This document shows positions 25,346-34,725 of a DNA stretch of 64,000 bases, piece after piece. The stretch comes from Lactobacillus sp. UCMA15818 (GTDB lineage Bacteria; Bacillota; Bacilli; Lactobacillales; Lactobacillaceae). The notes beneath the pieces were generated by a model, which was given only the letters and a program-made list of their open reading frames with translations, did no database searches and had not been told where the DNA came from. The DNA lies in assembly GCF_030400225.1 (NCBI RefSeq), contig NZ_VJYB01000006.1, positions 1-64,000 of the forward strand, in the 5' to 3' direction. Every line of letters starts with the position of its first letter. The stretch's first letter is position 1. Made by a program: the position numbers and the translations under genes.

Positions 25346-27316
25346 CTATCTATTGTTTTTAAATAGATTTATAATCTCATCACTATTACGACTATTCTTC
25401 AGTTTAGTAACGAAATCTTGATGAGTTAGTAACTTTGCCGTGCTTGATAAATAATGCAAATGTGCCCCTTTATCTTGCTCAGGAATTAAAAAAGAAATAA
25501 TCAAATCAACAGGTTTCCCATCAAATGTATTCCACTCAACAGGAGTTTTTAACTTTAAAATTATCATACTGGAACTCCTAATAGCTGAATCTTGAGCATG
25601 TGGAATTGCTATCCCATTCTCCATGCCGGTTGAACCTTCTTCTTCACGTTTAATATATTTTTGAAATACACTTTCTGTTGAATTGCTAATTCCTCTCTCA
25701 CCAGCTTTTTCAGCCAGATAATGCAATGCTTCTTGCTGATTTTTAGCAGAAACATTAAAATAAATATTTTCTTTTTCTAAAATTACACTTAAATTATTAT
25801 CGTTTTCCTTGTTATAATTTTCACTACTTGAATGTAAAATCTGTTCAACAGGACCGCTGTCCTCAACTTCACCAGTTAGTAGCCCCATACCACCACTGGC
25901 AGCAACAACTCCACCATGTTTTTTAACTTGGCGTCTAGCGATAATCGCTAATAACACACCTGAAGCAATTGCTCCTATGACAATATATATTACCCAAAGT
26001 AGAGGATGATTTACCAGCGGTAATACAATAAACCCACCATGTGGTGCAGGAACTTGAATTTTTGACATATATGATAAAACAGCCGCAATAGAGGATCCAA
26101 CCATGAATGCTGGAATATTCAATAATGGATTTTTAGCAGCAAACGGAATCGCTCCTTCAGTAATATGTGTTGAACCCAATAAAAAGTTAACATAACCTGC
26201 ACTACGCTCATCTTTTGAATATGACTTTGGACTCATCAAAACTGCAAAACCAGTTGCCAATGGTGGAGCTATACATGCAGCCGAAACTCCTGCCATAAAG
26301 TAATAATTTCCTTGTGCTAATAAAGCAGTGCCTGTTAAATAAGCAGCTTTATTAATTGGTCCACCAAAATCTGAAGCGGCCATGCATCCCACAATAATGC
26401 CTAATATCAGAGGATCAGAGTTTTGCATCCCTTTCAAAAAGTCCATCATTCCAAGATTAATTGTCTTCATTGGAGTTGAAATAAACCACATAATTAATCC
26501 TGAGATAAAAACCCCTAGCACTGGATACAGAAATATTGCTTTAAGTCCACGAAACTCTTTGTCAGGTAACGGTTTCAAAACCTTTTGTAATAAAACAATA
26601 GTGTATCCTGCTAAGTAGCCACCTACTATTGCGCCTAAAAATCCAGTCCCATTATTAAAAGCTATCATCCCAGTTGCAAAACCAACAATTAATCCTGAAC
26701 GCTTGCTAATTGCCTCAGCGATATAGGCGCAGAAAACTGGAACCATTAAATTCATAGTTGTACTTCCAATTGTATTCAACATGTATGCAAATTGATTATA
26801 TTGCGAAGATTTTGGATCTGCTGAGTATATTCCCCAAAAGAAAGAAATAGCTATCAATACCCCTCCAGCAACAACCAAAGGCAACATATGTGAGACACCA
26901 TTCATCAACGAGGTATATATTTTTGTAATTATACTTCCATTTGTCTGCTGTATTTCACTAGTATTCACTGCATTTTTAGTTGCTTTATCAGCTTTATAAA
27001 TTGGTGTAGTTGCTGCCAAAGCACGTTCAATTAATTTATCTGGCTCATGAATCCCTCGTGCAACAGGTACAATCACAACTTTTTTCCCAGCAAAACGATC
27101 TGCATCCACATCAATATCAGCTGCAATTACAACCGCATCAGCTGCAGTAATATCAGCCGCCGATAGTTGATTTTCTACTCCAGTTTGTCCATGCGTTTCA
27201 ACTTTAATCGTCAAATTTTTCCTAACAGCTGCTTGTTCTAGTGCTTCCTGAGCCATATAAGTATGGGCAATTCCAGTAGCACATCCAGTTGCTGCAATAA
27301 TGTTATATTTTGGCAT
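25346..27316 (-). CDS. fructose-family PTS enzyme IIBCA
   Basis: The ATG at 27316 follows ggaggaatacct. The 656-residue protein is a three-domain PTS transporter of the fructose family in the order B-C-A. EIIB has the phosphorylated Cys12 in ATGCATGIAHTYMA. EIIC has about ten hydrophobic segments (residues 150-470, with DFGGPINKAAY and GGFIVLPL). The C-terminal EIIA has His573 in GIAIPHAQD. It takes up and phosphorylates a ketohexose. The linked kinase and LacD-type aldolase make tagatose or fructose the leading candidates. Confidence 0.92.
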   Translation of the reverse strand: MPKYNIIAATGCATGIAHTYMAQEALEQAAVRKNLTIKVETHGQTGVENQLSAADITAADAVVIAADIDVDADRFAGKKVVIVPVARGIHEPDKLIERALAATTPIYKADKATKNAVNTSEIQQTNGSIITKIYTSLMNGVSHMLPLVVAGGVLIAISFFWGIYSADPKSSQYNQFAYMLNTIGSTTMNLMVPVFCAYIAEAISKRSGLIVGFATGMIAFNNGTGFLGAIVGGYLAGYTIVLLQKVLKPLPDKEFRGLKAIFLYPVLGVFISGLIMWFISTPMKTINLGMMDFLKGMQNSDPLILGIIVGCMAASDFGGPINKAAYLTGTALLAQGNYYFMAGVSAACIAPPLATGFAVLMSPKSYSKDERSAGYVNFLLGSTHITEGAIPFAAKNPLLNIPAFMVGSSIAAVLSYMSKIQVPAPHGGFIVLPLVNHPLLWVIYIVIGAIASGVLLAIIARRQVKKHGGVVAASGGMGLLTGEVEDSGPVEQILHSSSENYNKENDNNLSVILEKENIYFNVSAKNQQEALHYLAEKAGERGISNSTESVFQKYIKREEEGSTGMENGIAIPHAQDSAIRSSSMIILKLKTPVEWNTFDGKPVDLIISFLIPEQDKGAHLHYLSSTAKLLTHQDFVTKLKNSRNSDEIINLFKNNR

Positions 27317-27353
27317 AGGTATTCCTCCATTTTTTTCCACATAATTTACAGTG

Positions 27354-28292
27354 TTAAAATTTTAAAAAATCATCCATAATTTGAATCTCTTCTTCCAATT
27401 TTGCTGCTGCAGTAAAATCTGTAATCCATTCCCTTCTTGCCGCGTCACTTCCTGCAGCAATTGCTTTTTTCAATGCCGTTGCATTATCAATACCTTTAGT
27501 TAAATTACCGATAAAGGTCCCTAACATTGAGTCACCCGCTCCTGCAGTATTCAAAATATTTATTTTAGGAGCATTACCATAAAGAATCTTATCTTTTGAA
27601 ACTAATATTGCACCTTCCCCACCAAGTGAAATCAGCACTAGTTGAGCACCTTGCTTAATTAACTCACGTCCTAATTTTGCTAAATCCTCAGGGGGCAAAG
27701 GGCTTTTAATATTAAACCAACTTTTAATTTCATCTTCATTTGGCTTAATAATCCACGGGTGATATTTAAGGACCTCCATTACTTGCTTATAACTAGTATC
27801 AATAACAATTTTTGCATCCTTAATGACTGCAATCTCTGCAAACTTAGTAAGAATATCTGGCTCAATTCCTTGTGAAAAACTGCCAGAAATACAAATAACA
27901 TCATTTCGTTTTAACTTAGTTTCCAAATACTGTAGTAATTTTGCTTGTTCGTGTATTCCAACTACAGGTCCCGGATTTACTAATTTATATTCTTTGTCTC
28001 CTTCTTTTACTCTCGTGAAAACATTGATTCTTGTAGTACCCTGACTCTCAGTAAAATAATGCTGAATATGATTTTGCTGAAGTTCATCCTGAATATATTT
28101 AGCTGTGAAACCATTTCCAACTCCTATTGCAGTACTTTCGACACTAAGTTCTTTTAAAATAAATGACACATTAATTCCCTTACCATTCGCCTGAATATCA
28201 TACTTTTTTGTCCGATTAACTATATTTGGTTCCATTTTTTCTGTATCAATAAATAAATCAATAGCTGGATTAAGTGTGATTGTATAGATCAA
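27354..28292 (-). CDS. PfkB-family kinase, 1-phosphofructokinase/tagatose-6-phosphate kinase type
   Basis: The 312-residue kinase has the PfkB start ITLNPAIDLFI, the NGKGINVS sugar-binding segment and the C-terminal NTAGAGDSMLGTF active-site motif with the catalytic Asp. It phosphorylates the sugar phosphate made by the adjacent PTS to the bisphosphate that LacD cleaves. FruK (fructose 1-phosphate) and LacC/TagK (tagatose phosphates) cannot be separated by eye. The start is TTG with aaggagg ten bases upstream. It heads the operon. Confidence 0.88.
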   Translation of the reverse strand: MIYTITLNPAIDLFIDTEKMEPNIVNRTKKYDIQANGKGINVSFILKELSVESTAIGVGNGFTAKYIQDELQQNHIQHYFTESQGTTRINVFTRVKEGDKEYKLVNPGPVVGIHEQAKLLQYLETKLKRNDVICISGSFSQGIEPDILTKFAEIAVIKDAKIVIDTSYKQVMEVLKYHPWIIKPNEDEIKSWFNIKSPLPPEDLAKLGRELIKQGAQLVLISLGGEGAILVSKDKILYGNAPKINILNTAGAGDSMLGTFIGNLTKGIDNATALKKAIAAGSDAARREWITDFTAAAKLEEEIQIMDDFLKF

Positions 28293-28350
28293 TTAGCTCA
28301 TCCTCCTTCTTGTTTAATTACCTCTTCACACTTTATATTTTAAATAGATT

Positions 28351-28372
28351 TTCTTGAAAATGTTTTCAAGAA
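28351..28372. promoter_or_regulatory. RpiR operator candidate / cre-like site
   Basis: Perfect 10-bp arms ttcttgaaaa and ttttcaagaa flank a central TG between the divergent kinase and RpiR genes. The core TGAAAATGTTTTCA also matches the cre consensus at 13 of 14 positions. Either the RpiR protein, CcpA or both may bind here. Confidence 0.75.
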
Positions 28373-28430
28373 TGAGTTATGATGGGGTTATATTATGAAA
28401 AACGTTTACAATTTATTAAAGGAGAAAAAA

Positions 28431-29177
28431 ATGGAGAAGAAATTAAGCAGTGCTGAGCGCTACCTCTGGAATTTGCTTCAAAATCATACTAATCAAATCA
28501 GTGATATGTCCATCGTTAAATTAAGTGAATATGCCAATGTTTCAACTGCAACAATCGTTCGTACTTTGAAAAAAAAAGGGTATTCTGGATATACTGATTT
28601 TCGCCATGAATTATTAAGTACAGAAAAAAGCGGCCCTAAGTATGATATCTTAGTGCACGCCGACAGTTTAATTCGTTCTGTTATTTTGAAAAATGAAATT
28701 GAACTTAACAATACTCTTAAGAATTTAAAAATTGATATCATTGAAGATACCATAAACCAAATTAAGAATGCCAAAATGGTTTATATTTTCGCGCGAGGAC
28801 TATCTGAATCCATTGGTCAAGAATTACAAATGAAATTACAGCTAGTTGATAAATATGCAGAATTACAAACCGATCCTAATATCATCAAAACTGTTTCAAA
28901 AAAGATATCAACTAATTGTGTTGCTATCCTTATTTCATTGAATGGAGAAACACCCGAACTGGTAGAAGCCGCAAAAATCTTAGAGAAAAAAGACATCACG
29001 AAAATCGTTTTTACAACCGATTCCAGTTCATCAATTGCTTCTCTATCTGATTTACTCTTCTGTGGTTTTAAGTCTGAAACTACTTATTTCCCAAATTATG
29101 AAGTTCGCTCACGTCTTCCTTTACAGATTATGACTCGAATTTTAATGGATTCATATGTCGTTCGTATAAAGAAATAA
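28431..29177 (+). CDS. RpiR-family transcriptional regulator
   Basis: The ATG at 28431 is preceded by aaggag. The 248-residue protein has an N-terminal helix-turn-helix (VKLSEYANVSTATIVRTLKKKGYSGYTDF, about residues 30-58). A SIS sugar-phosphate-binding domain follows (about 100-230; FARGLSESIGQEL, ILISLNGETPELVEAA). It is divergent from the ketohexose PTS operon and probably senses a phosphosugar of that pathway. Confidence 0.9.
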   Translation: MEKKLSSAERYLWNLLQNHTNQISDMSIVKLSEYANVSTATIVRTLKKKGYSGYTDFRHELLSTEKSGPKYDILVHADSLIRSVILKNEIELNNTLKNLKIDIIEDTINQIKNAKMVYIFARGLSESIGQELQMKLQLVDKYAELQTDPNIIKTVSKKISTNCVAILISLNGETPELVEAAKILEKKDITKIVFTTDSSSSIASLSDLLFCGFKSETTYFPNYEVRSRLPLQIMTRILMDSYVVRIKK

Positions 29178-29301
29178 CTATATGACTACAAAAATTTACT
29201 TTTAACAAAATGAAACTTAAACAAAAGAATTACTTATCTCGTATAATTTTTGTTGGTCAATTATTAAAAAGAACACAGATAAAGAAGGCTGGATTAATCA
29301 G

Positions 29302-29931
29302 CTAGTCTTGCAACGAATGCGGCTTCCCCTCTTGCTGCAACACATCTTGAACAGCAAGCCTTTTTCTCATAGTAGTATCAAATCTTTGCAAGTTCCCTAA
29401 GCCATTGAACTCATATTCTAACCTGTAAAGCCAATTAGTCATAACAAATAAATAAGTATCAGGTACGGAAAAATGGCTATTAACCAAGTACTCTTGTTGT
29501 CCTAATTGGGTATCAACAAATTTAAGCCTTGGAAAAACTCGTTTGTACACTAACTCTTTAGATTCAATTGTGTTTGGCAGCCAATTGCCCTTTCTGAAAG
29601 GCGAAATAAAGTTTTTATGCAATTCAGTTGCAATATAATTCAACCATGTTCTTTGCTGCCAATAGGTTGTACTCCCATATTCACCAATCAAGTTTTGTGC
29701 AGGAACTTTATGAGCAATATATTCTAAAACAACTGCACATTCAGTTAGAATTTCACCATTATCTAACTCAAGAGCAGGTACATATGATTTAGAATTAATT
29801 AAGTTATAATCACCATTATTCCATGTTTTCATATCTAAATTTACTTTCTCAAGACCATATTTCAAACCGCTTTCCTCTAATAAAATATGTACTGCTAACG
29901 AGCTTGCTCCTGAAGCATAAAATAATTTCAT
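29302..29931 (-). CDS. glutathione S-transferase (bacterial beta-class-like)
   Basis: The 209-residue protein has the GST N-terminal thioredoxin-like domain. This includes KLFYASGASSLAVHILLEE (a beta-class-style start with Ser in place of Cys in the SP/CSL position), KSYVPALELDNGEILTECAVVLEYIA with the conserved Pro and the Glu-Cys/Ser glutathione-site loop. The helical C-terminal domain contains VPDTYLFVMTNW. GSTs conjugate glutathione to electrophiles. Such genes are uncommon in lactobacilli and may be acquired. It follows an ArsR regulator after a hairpin and a palindrome. Confidence 0.88.
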   Translation of the reverse strand: MKLFYASGASSLAVHILLEESGLKYGLEKVNLDMKTWNNGDYNLINSKSYVPALELDNGEILTECAVVLEYIAHKVPAQNLIGEYGSTTYWQQRTWLNYIATELHKNFISPFRKGNWLPNTIESKELVYKRVFPRLKFVDTQLGQQEYLVNSHFSVPDTYLFVMTNWLYRLEYEFNGLGNLQRFDTTMRKRLAVQDVLQQEGKPHSLQD

Positions 29932-29946
29932 AGTATCTCTCCTCTT

Positions 29947-29966
29947 ATTTCTATAATTATCGAAAT
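29947..29966. promoter_or_regulatory. palindrome in front of the GST gene
   Basis: atttctataattatcgaaat has arms atttc/gaaat and ataattat at the centre, typical of the A/T-rich dyads bound by ArsR/SmtB-type repressors. It lies directly upstream of the GST ribosome binding site. Confidence 0.5.
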
Positions 29967-29972
29967 ACGTTC

Positions 29973-29997
29973 TTAAAAAAAAGACTCATAATGAGTC
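29973..29997 (-). terminator. hairpin with T-run at the end of the ArsR gene
   Basis: gactcataatgagtc (29983-29997) is a perfect dyad overlapping the 3' end of the ArsR gene. On the minus strand it is followed by eight Ts. It may partly terminate before GST. Confidence 0.6.
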
Positions 29998-30273
29998 CAA
30001 AAGATTAGGCAAGTACTGCCTAAATGTCGCTTTATTTAACGACAAATACTTAGTCTGTGCCTGCTGCCTTGTCGTCGTTAGTCCTGCCTTGCGTAGCGCT
30101 TTAAAGTGATATGAAACGGTCGATGGAGCAATCTGCAATAATTCACTAACTTGACTACAGGTCAACTCTTTATCACTATTCCTCAGGATTTTAATAATCT
30201 TAATCCGATTGGGCTCACTCAAGGCTCGAAACAACTCAGCTACCTTTTCTTCTTTGTTTATTTCGATATTCAT
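29986..30273 (-). CDS. ArsR-family winged-helix regulator
   Basis: The 95-residue protein (start at MNIEINKEEK) has an ArsR fold: LFRALSEPNRIKIIKIL, then CSQVSELLQIAPSTVSYHFKALRKAGL. It lacks a cluster of Cys residues for metal binding apart from the single CSQ cysteine. It lies upstream of the GST gene on the same strand, with an A/T-rich palindrome between them. It is probably the GST repressor, perhaps redox- or electrophile-responsive. Confidence 0.88.
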   Translation of the reverse strand: MNIEINKEEKVAELFRALSEPNRIKIIKILRNSDKELTCSQVSELLQIAPSTVSYHFKALRKAGLTTTRQQAQTKYLSLNKATFRQYLPNLLDSL

Positions 30274-30361
30274 AAAAACAGTGTACACTCTTACTTCTTC
30301 AAATTCAATGAAATAATATCAATACATTAAAAAGAATCCCATGCCTTTTGTAGTTGTTAAC

Positions 30362-30973
30362 CTATTTTTTTCTGTTTTCCAATAAAATTACACCAACGAA
30401 CACTACCGCTGCAAATAGAAATTGAAGACCAACTGACATCATTTTAAACATCAAGAGTATCGCACCTATAATTACAAATAATGTCGGTAAAATAAGTGCA
30501 TACTTCTTTCCTTTGTCACCAGATATGTACTTCTGCCACTCATATTTTAATCCAAGCGAATATGCCTTATCAAAATTATTCAAATCACTCAAAGCCGAAA
30601 TGGTACATAATAAAATTAATAGGATAAATAAAGATAATCCTCCACTAATTTTAAATAAGTCAAACAAATTTCCTAATAAGACTACAAGTAAGATTACATC
30701 AATTAATAAGAGGTTCCGACGAACTGGTCTCAGTTCTTCTGAAACTTCTTTCTTCTCCAAACTTTCACGCATTCCGACATCCTCCTTCAATAAAATATCT
30801 AATGAAATATGGTAATAATCGCTTAATTTGATGAGACTTGAAATATCAGGATAAGTCTTCTCATTCTCCCAGCTAGAGATAGTTTGTCTGGTAATAAAAA
30901 AATCATTTGCAACTTGTTCTTGGGTCAAATCCATTTCTATCCTTGCCCGCTTTAACCGCTCACCAAATTTCAT
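30362..30973 (-). CDS. XRE helix-turn-helix regulator with C-terminal membrane segments
   Basis: The ATG at 30973 has aggagga upstream. Residues 3-60 are an XRE helix-turn-helix (FGERLKRARIEMDLTQEQVA, TRQTISSWENEKTYPDISSL). Four hydrophobic segments follow at about 88-105, 111-130, 160-177 and 180-198. The protein resembles those at 32589 and 60732. Such membrane-anchored HTH proteins regulate genes, often with a bacteriocin or stress link, but no target is evident here. Confidence 0.8.
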   Translation of the reverse strand: MKFGERLKRARIEMDLTQEQVANDFFITRQTISSWENEKTYPDISSLIKLSDYYHISLDILLKEDVGMRESLEKKEVSEELRPVRRNLLLIDVILLVVLLGNLFDLFKISGGLSLFILLILLCTISALSDLNNFDKAYSLGLKYEWQKYISGDKGKKYALILPTLFVIIGAILLMFKMMSVGLQFLFAAVVFVGVILLENRKK

Positions 30974-31012
30974 TAAATCTCCTCCTATGTTCACTCTTAA
31001 TTGTGCCTATAC

Positions 31013-31057
31013 AAAAAGAAAAGGGCAAGCAGAGATTCATTGCTTCCTCTTTTCTTC
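31013..31057 (-). terminator. terminator after the SRPBCC gene
   Basis: An inverted repeat (aagaaaagggcaagca / tgcttcctcttttctt) can fold on the minus strand and is followed by T residues. It lies just downstream of the gene ending at 31086 and upstream of the XRE gene. Confidence 0.65.
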
Positions 31058-31085
31058 TTGTTAAACTTCTAAATTATCATTAAGC

Positions 31086-31517
31086 TCAAGAATTTCTTCT
31101 TACAATTTTGCTTTCTATAAAAGCAGCTAAATTGTTCAAATTAGTATTAAATGAATACTTTGCAATTGGTGCTAATAATTTTAAAGGTAAGAATATATCT
31201 GCTTGTTTTTCTACATAGACATCTTCTTGAATCGTTGTTTGCCTATCCTGACCTGATAACAAAAATACAATTCGATACTCAAGTCTGCCGCCTTTACTAT
31301 TGTATGTCACACTATTATTACCCTTTTCCACTGTAATAGTTTCTTGTTGATTCAAAGCAGGTGCTACCCGTGTAATACTGAAATCATGATTTCCCTTCTC
31401 TACCGTTGTAATTTCTGGAATCCACTTCAGTAAGTTTTCTGGGCTTTCTAAAATTTTCCTAACCTCTTCTTCCTCTGCATTAACTAAAACAACATTTGAA
31501 AATAATTTTTGATCCAT
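31086..31517 (-). CDS. SRPBCC-family protein
   Basis: The ATG at 31517 follows gaggaggt with good spacing; a TTG six bases upstream overlaps the ribosome binding site. The 143-residue protein has the START/Bet v1-like layout: NVVLVNAEEEEVRKILESPENLLKWIPEI (ligand-gating helices), a central beta-rich part and a long C-terminal helix (FNTNLNNLAAFIESKI). Such proteins bind small hydrophobic ligands or act in stress response; the ligand is unknown. Confidence 0.75.
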   Translation of the reverse strand: MDQKLFSNVVLVNAEEEEVRKILESPENLLKWIPEITTVEKGNHDFSITRVAPALNQQETITVEKGNNSVTYNSKGGRLEYRIVFLLSGQDRQTTIQEDVYVEKQADIFLPLKLLAPIAKYSFNTNLNNLAAFIESKIVRRNS

Positions 31518-31591
31518 AATCAAGACCTCCTCATAAGTATGGTCTTAATTTAGCGTATCTTGATAATTTTTAAAAATCAGAATACTGATAT

Positions 31592-32419
31592 TTAGAAATC
31601 ATCAAAGACTCTTTCATCAAAAAGGTTCTTGAAAAGGTCACTGCGTTTCTGTGCTTCTAACTGCTGATCCAAATTCTCGCTGTTTTTTGCAATCTGTGCA
31701 AGAAGACAGTAGCAATTAGCAAGCATATAATGAGAATTATGTGTGGTACTGAATCTAATACCTGCTTGAATCCACTTTAAGGCATCCTTATTATTATCAA
31801 ATTCTAAATAGATTAATGCTGCAATGTAAAAAACAATATTTAAGTTTTCCTCATAAAAAACTTTATCAACTTTTTCAGTAGCTTGTCTCAAAAGATCTAA
31901 TGCTCGTGTTTGTTGACTTGCTTTTGCCTCTGTCAAAGCTAAAGAAATAAGAGCTACCCGAGTTAGAGTTGTCCTAGTCAACTGCTCTTCGCCACTGGCA
32001 ATCGCTAATTGCAGATTTTGCCTGGCATTACTCAAATTTGAATCCACATGCCAACAAGCAACACCTAGATAATAATAATATGCTTGGCTTTGTTCCGCCG
32101 TTTGGATTTGATCAAAAGTTTCAGAATTCATTAAAAAGGCCTTTAATTCAACATATTTATGCTGATTACATAAATAAGAAAGCTTATTATTAAAGTTTTG
32201 GCTACTAGAAATATCAAAATCACTAGCTAAGCTAACGTCATTCAAGTTAATTGCTAATTTTTTACAAAGTGCCAGTAACAACGCTGCATTCGGAGTATAT
32301 TTTCCATGTTCAATTGCAGATAACATTGATTGTGAGCAAACGTTACTAGCAACCTCTTTTTGAGAAAGTTTTTGCTTCTCGCGAATTTTCTTTAAAGAAA
32401 CTCCAAGTTGATTTTTCAT
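31592..32419 (-). CDS. XRE/Rgg-PlcR-like regulator with helical repeats
   Basis: Start at MKNQLGVSLKKIREK (32419), behind ggagg. Residues 3-60 are an XRE helix-turn-helix (LKKIREKQKLSQKEVA and CSQSMLSAIEHGKYTPN). The remaining 210 residues are TPR-like helical hairpins, as in the Rgg/PlcR/RRNPP family that binds signalling peptides. No neighbouring peptide gene was found. Its upstream neighbour is divergent at 32589, with about 170 bp between. Confidence 0.82.
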   Translation of the reverse strand: MKNQLGVSLKKIREKQKLSQKEVASNVCSQSMLSAIEHGKYTPNAALLLALCKKLAINLNDVSLASDFDISSSQNFNNKLSYLCNQHKYVELKAFLMNSETFDQIQTAEQSQAYYYYLGVACWHVDSNLSNARQNLQLAIASGEEQLTRTTLTRVALISLALTEAKASQQTRALDLLRQATEKVDKVFYEENLNIVFYIAALIYLEFDNNKDALKWIQAGIRFSTTHNSHYMLANCYCLLAQIAKNSENLDQQLEAQKRSDLFKNLFDERVFDDF

Positions 32420-32588
32420 GACTGCCTCCAACTATAATTAAAATCCGTTATCTTTTTCGAAATTATTGTACCATACCCCCTCACAATCATTTAAGGTTCA
32501 CACCAAAATAATTACAGATGTAACATGATAATTGCGTTACATTTAAACCATTTGGTATTAATTTAAATTTATCAAGGAGGTTATATCT

Positions 32589-33326
32589 ATGGAATTCCAT
32601 AATATTTTGCGCAATAAAAGAAAAGATTTCAATCTAACTCAACAAGAACTTGCAGACCAGTTACATGTCACACGGCAAACCCTTTCGCGCTGGGAAAACG
32701 ACCTAAGCTATCCAAATCTTGACACACTAATTCAACTCGGTGAAATTCTTGATATTCCTCTTGATAATTTACTTAAAGGTGGAGAAAATCAAATGGTAAA
32801 ACAGCTTAGTAATGATGTTCGGGATAAGAGAAAATATGGGCTTTACTTGCGAATACTTCTTAGCTTTTTAATTCTATTAATCGTTTGGCTCGTAATCTTA
32901 GGATATGGTCGAGCTACCCAAAATCAGTGGATTGATTTCTCTAATCCATTCTTGAAAACCCAGTACGGTTATGCAATATTACCCGGGAAAGTTTCTGAGA
33001 AAAAGCAATGGTCAGATGTTATTGATTCAGGAAGTAAGGATAGTCATGGGGAACTCGTCTCTGTCCCACAAAAGGTTGATGCCTTCGTTTCTGATTCCCC
33101 ACTTGGAAGCGGAAGTTGGCTTAAATTCAGTACTGGAAGGTACAATAAAAATGAACGCTGGGCTCTCATTGCTCATAAGGGTTCATATGTCTACTCAATT
33201 CGCTTATTATCCTATAAACAGATTCCTCTTTTGATGCGTGAACAAGTAGGCACTTTTTATGTTTCATATAATTCAAAGAGCGAACCTCGTTTAGCAAGAC
33301 GATTCACTTGGTGGCCATTTAATTAA
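32589..33326 (+). CDS. XRE helix-turn-helix, one membrane segment, extracellular domain
   Basis: The start follows caaggaggt. Residues 1-65 are an XRE helix-turn-helix (FHNILRNKRKDFNLTQQELA, TRQTLSRWENDLSYPNLDTL). A single transmembrane helix (about 92-112, YLRILLSFLILLIVWLVILG) separates it from a 125-residue outer domain that matches nothing I recognise. This makes a one-component transmembrane sensor-regulator. Its target genes are not evident. Confidence 0.78.
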   Translation: MEFHNILRNKRKDFNLTQQELADQLHVTRQTLSRWENDLSYPNLDTLIQLGEILDIPLDNLLKGGENQMVKQLSNDVRDKRKYGLYLRILLSFLILLIVWLVILGYGRATQNQWIDFSNPFLKTQYGYAILPGKVSEKKQWSDVIDSGSKDSHGELVSVPQKVDAFVSDSPLGSGSWLKFSTGRYNKNERWALIAHKGSYVYSIRLLSYKQIPLLMREQVGTFYVSYNSKSEPRLARRFTWWPFN

Positions 33327-33484
33327 TCATTTATAAATATCATTCTTATCCACTTTTTAATAAAAAGCCTAAGAAAAGGTCTTTGAAATTTCAAAAAAAC
33401 AGATTAATATTAGAATTGAATCCAATTTCAAAATACATGTTTGTTTTTTTGATCTCTTTTTTCAATTTTAATAAAAGGTAGGTT
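33327..33484. other. intergenic region without a recognised feature
   Basis: A/T-rich stretch between the HTH membrane gene and the glycosyltransferase. I see no convincing terminator or promoter, only a short gaaatttc dyad. Confidence 0.4.
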
Positions 33485-34651
33485 TTGCTGTTGAACAAAT
33501 ATCTCTTTAAGTTAACTCATATTTCTTTGCTTCAATTTTGCATGGTATTTCTACAAAAGCTTTCATTTAATAACAAACAAATTTGTACTTTATTGGAAAC
33601 ATTCAGCACGCAAAATCGAAGACTACCAAATTACGAACAGGCTATTCAGTATCTAGACAAACTAAATCCGGATTCTCAAAATTCAGCTATCAAAGCATGC
33701 ACCTTAGAAGATAATAATTATCACTATGATTTAAAAATAATTGTTGCTGCCTATAATGCTGCAAGCACAATTGAAGAATGTATATCATCCATCTTGAATC
33801 AAAAAACAAAATATTCCTTGTTAGTTGAGATTATTGATGATGGTTCAACTGATAAAACCAAACAATTATTAAAAAAATACACTAATAACGATAATATAAT
33901 CGTTACCAGCCAAAAAAACCAAGGATTTTCAGGAGCTAGAAATACTGGTTTAAAAATAATTAATGCAAAATACCTTTGTTTTGTTGATTCAGATGATCTT
34001 TTAGAAGATTGTTTTGCAGAGACTTTGCTGGACAAAGCATTCGCAGAACAAGCCGATATCGTTGCTGGGGGTTATCAGCAATTCAATCATTCTGGAGTCA
34101 TAAGTGAATTTGATTATCAAAACAAAAATGAGTTTAATCCTTACGAATTGTATGGCTACCCTTGGGGCAAAATCTATCGTGTTGATTTATTCAATAAAAT
34201 TGACTTCCCTGAAGATTATTGGTTTGAGGATACAATATTGATTTACCTAATTTATGGTCAAAGCCAAACGACTTGTACTGTTGCAGATCTCGTCTACAGA
34301 TATCGCAGCAATCAAAATGGAATCACTGCAATAGCTGCAACAAAGCCAAAAGCAATTGACTCGCTATGGGTGACCCGGCAGTTATTGTTCGATAGAAAAA
34401 AATTAGGCCTCGATTTTAATGAAGAAATCTACAAAGTTACTTTACAGCAAATCTGTACTAATTTTATTAGATGTCGCTTCCTTGGTGGCCAAGTTCAAAG
34501 AGCTGTCTTCGTTGTCCAACAGCAGCTTATTAATGATTACTTTGAAAATTCTGAACTTAAAGAAGATGGTTACTTAAAAATGATAGAAAAAGCCATTAAA
34601 TCTAATAATTATCTAGCATTTACAGTCTATGCTTACTCAACAGCAGCTTAA
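33485..34651 (+). CDS. GT2-family glycosyltransferase
   Basis: The start is uncertain (TTG at 33485 or 33491; aggtagg lies upstream). After a 70-residue N-terminal extension, the GT-A fold begins: LKIIVAAYNAASTIEECISSILNQ (83-106), IIDDGST (116-122), NQGFSGARNTG (145-155) and FVDSDD (166-171; the DxD nucleotide-sugar site). It resembles the GT2 enzymes that glycosylate surface proteins or polysaccharides. It is encoded upstream of a Ser-rich GH73/LysM autolysin, so that protein is an attractive acceptor. Confidence 0.85.
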   Translation: MLLNKYLFKLTHISLLQFCMVFLQKLSFNNKQICTLLETFSTQNRRLPNYEQAIQYLDKLNPDSQNSAIKACTLEDNNYHYDLKIIVAAYNAASTIEECISSILNQKTKYSLLVEIIDDGSTDKTKQLLKKYTNNDNIIVTSQKNQGFSGARNTGLKIINAKYLCFVDSDDLLEDCFAETLLDKAFAEQADIVAGGYQQFNHSGVISEFDYQNKNEFNPYELYGYPWGKIYRVDLFNKIDFPEDYWFEDTILIYLIYGQSQTTCTVADLVYRYRSNQNGITAIAATKPKAIDSLWVTRQLLFDRKKLGLDFNEEIYKVTLQQICTNFIRCRFLGGQVQRAVFVVQQQLINDYFENSELKEDGYLKMIEKAIKSNNYLAFTVYAYSTAA

Positions 34652-34725
34652 AAATTATTTTTATCACTCAATTGGTCAATCATACCAAACTAGTAAAAAG
34701 CGAAAGCGAAAGTGAGTGCTTATAA

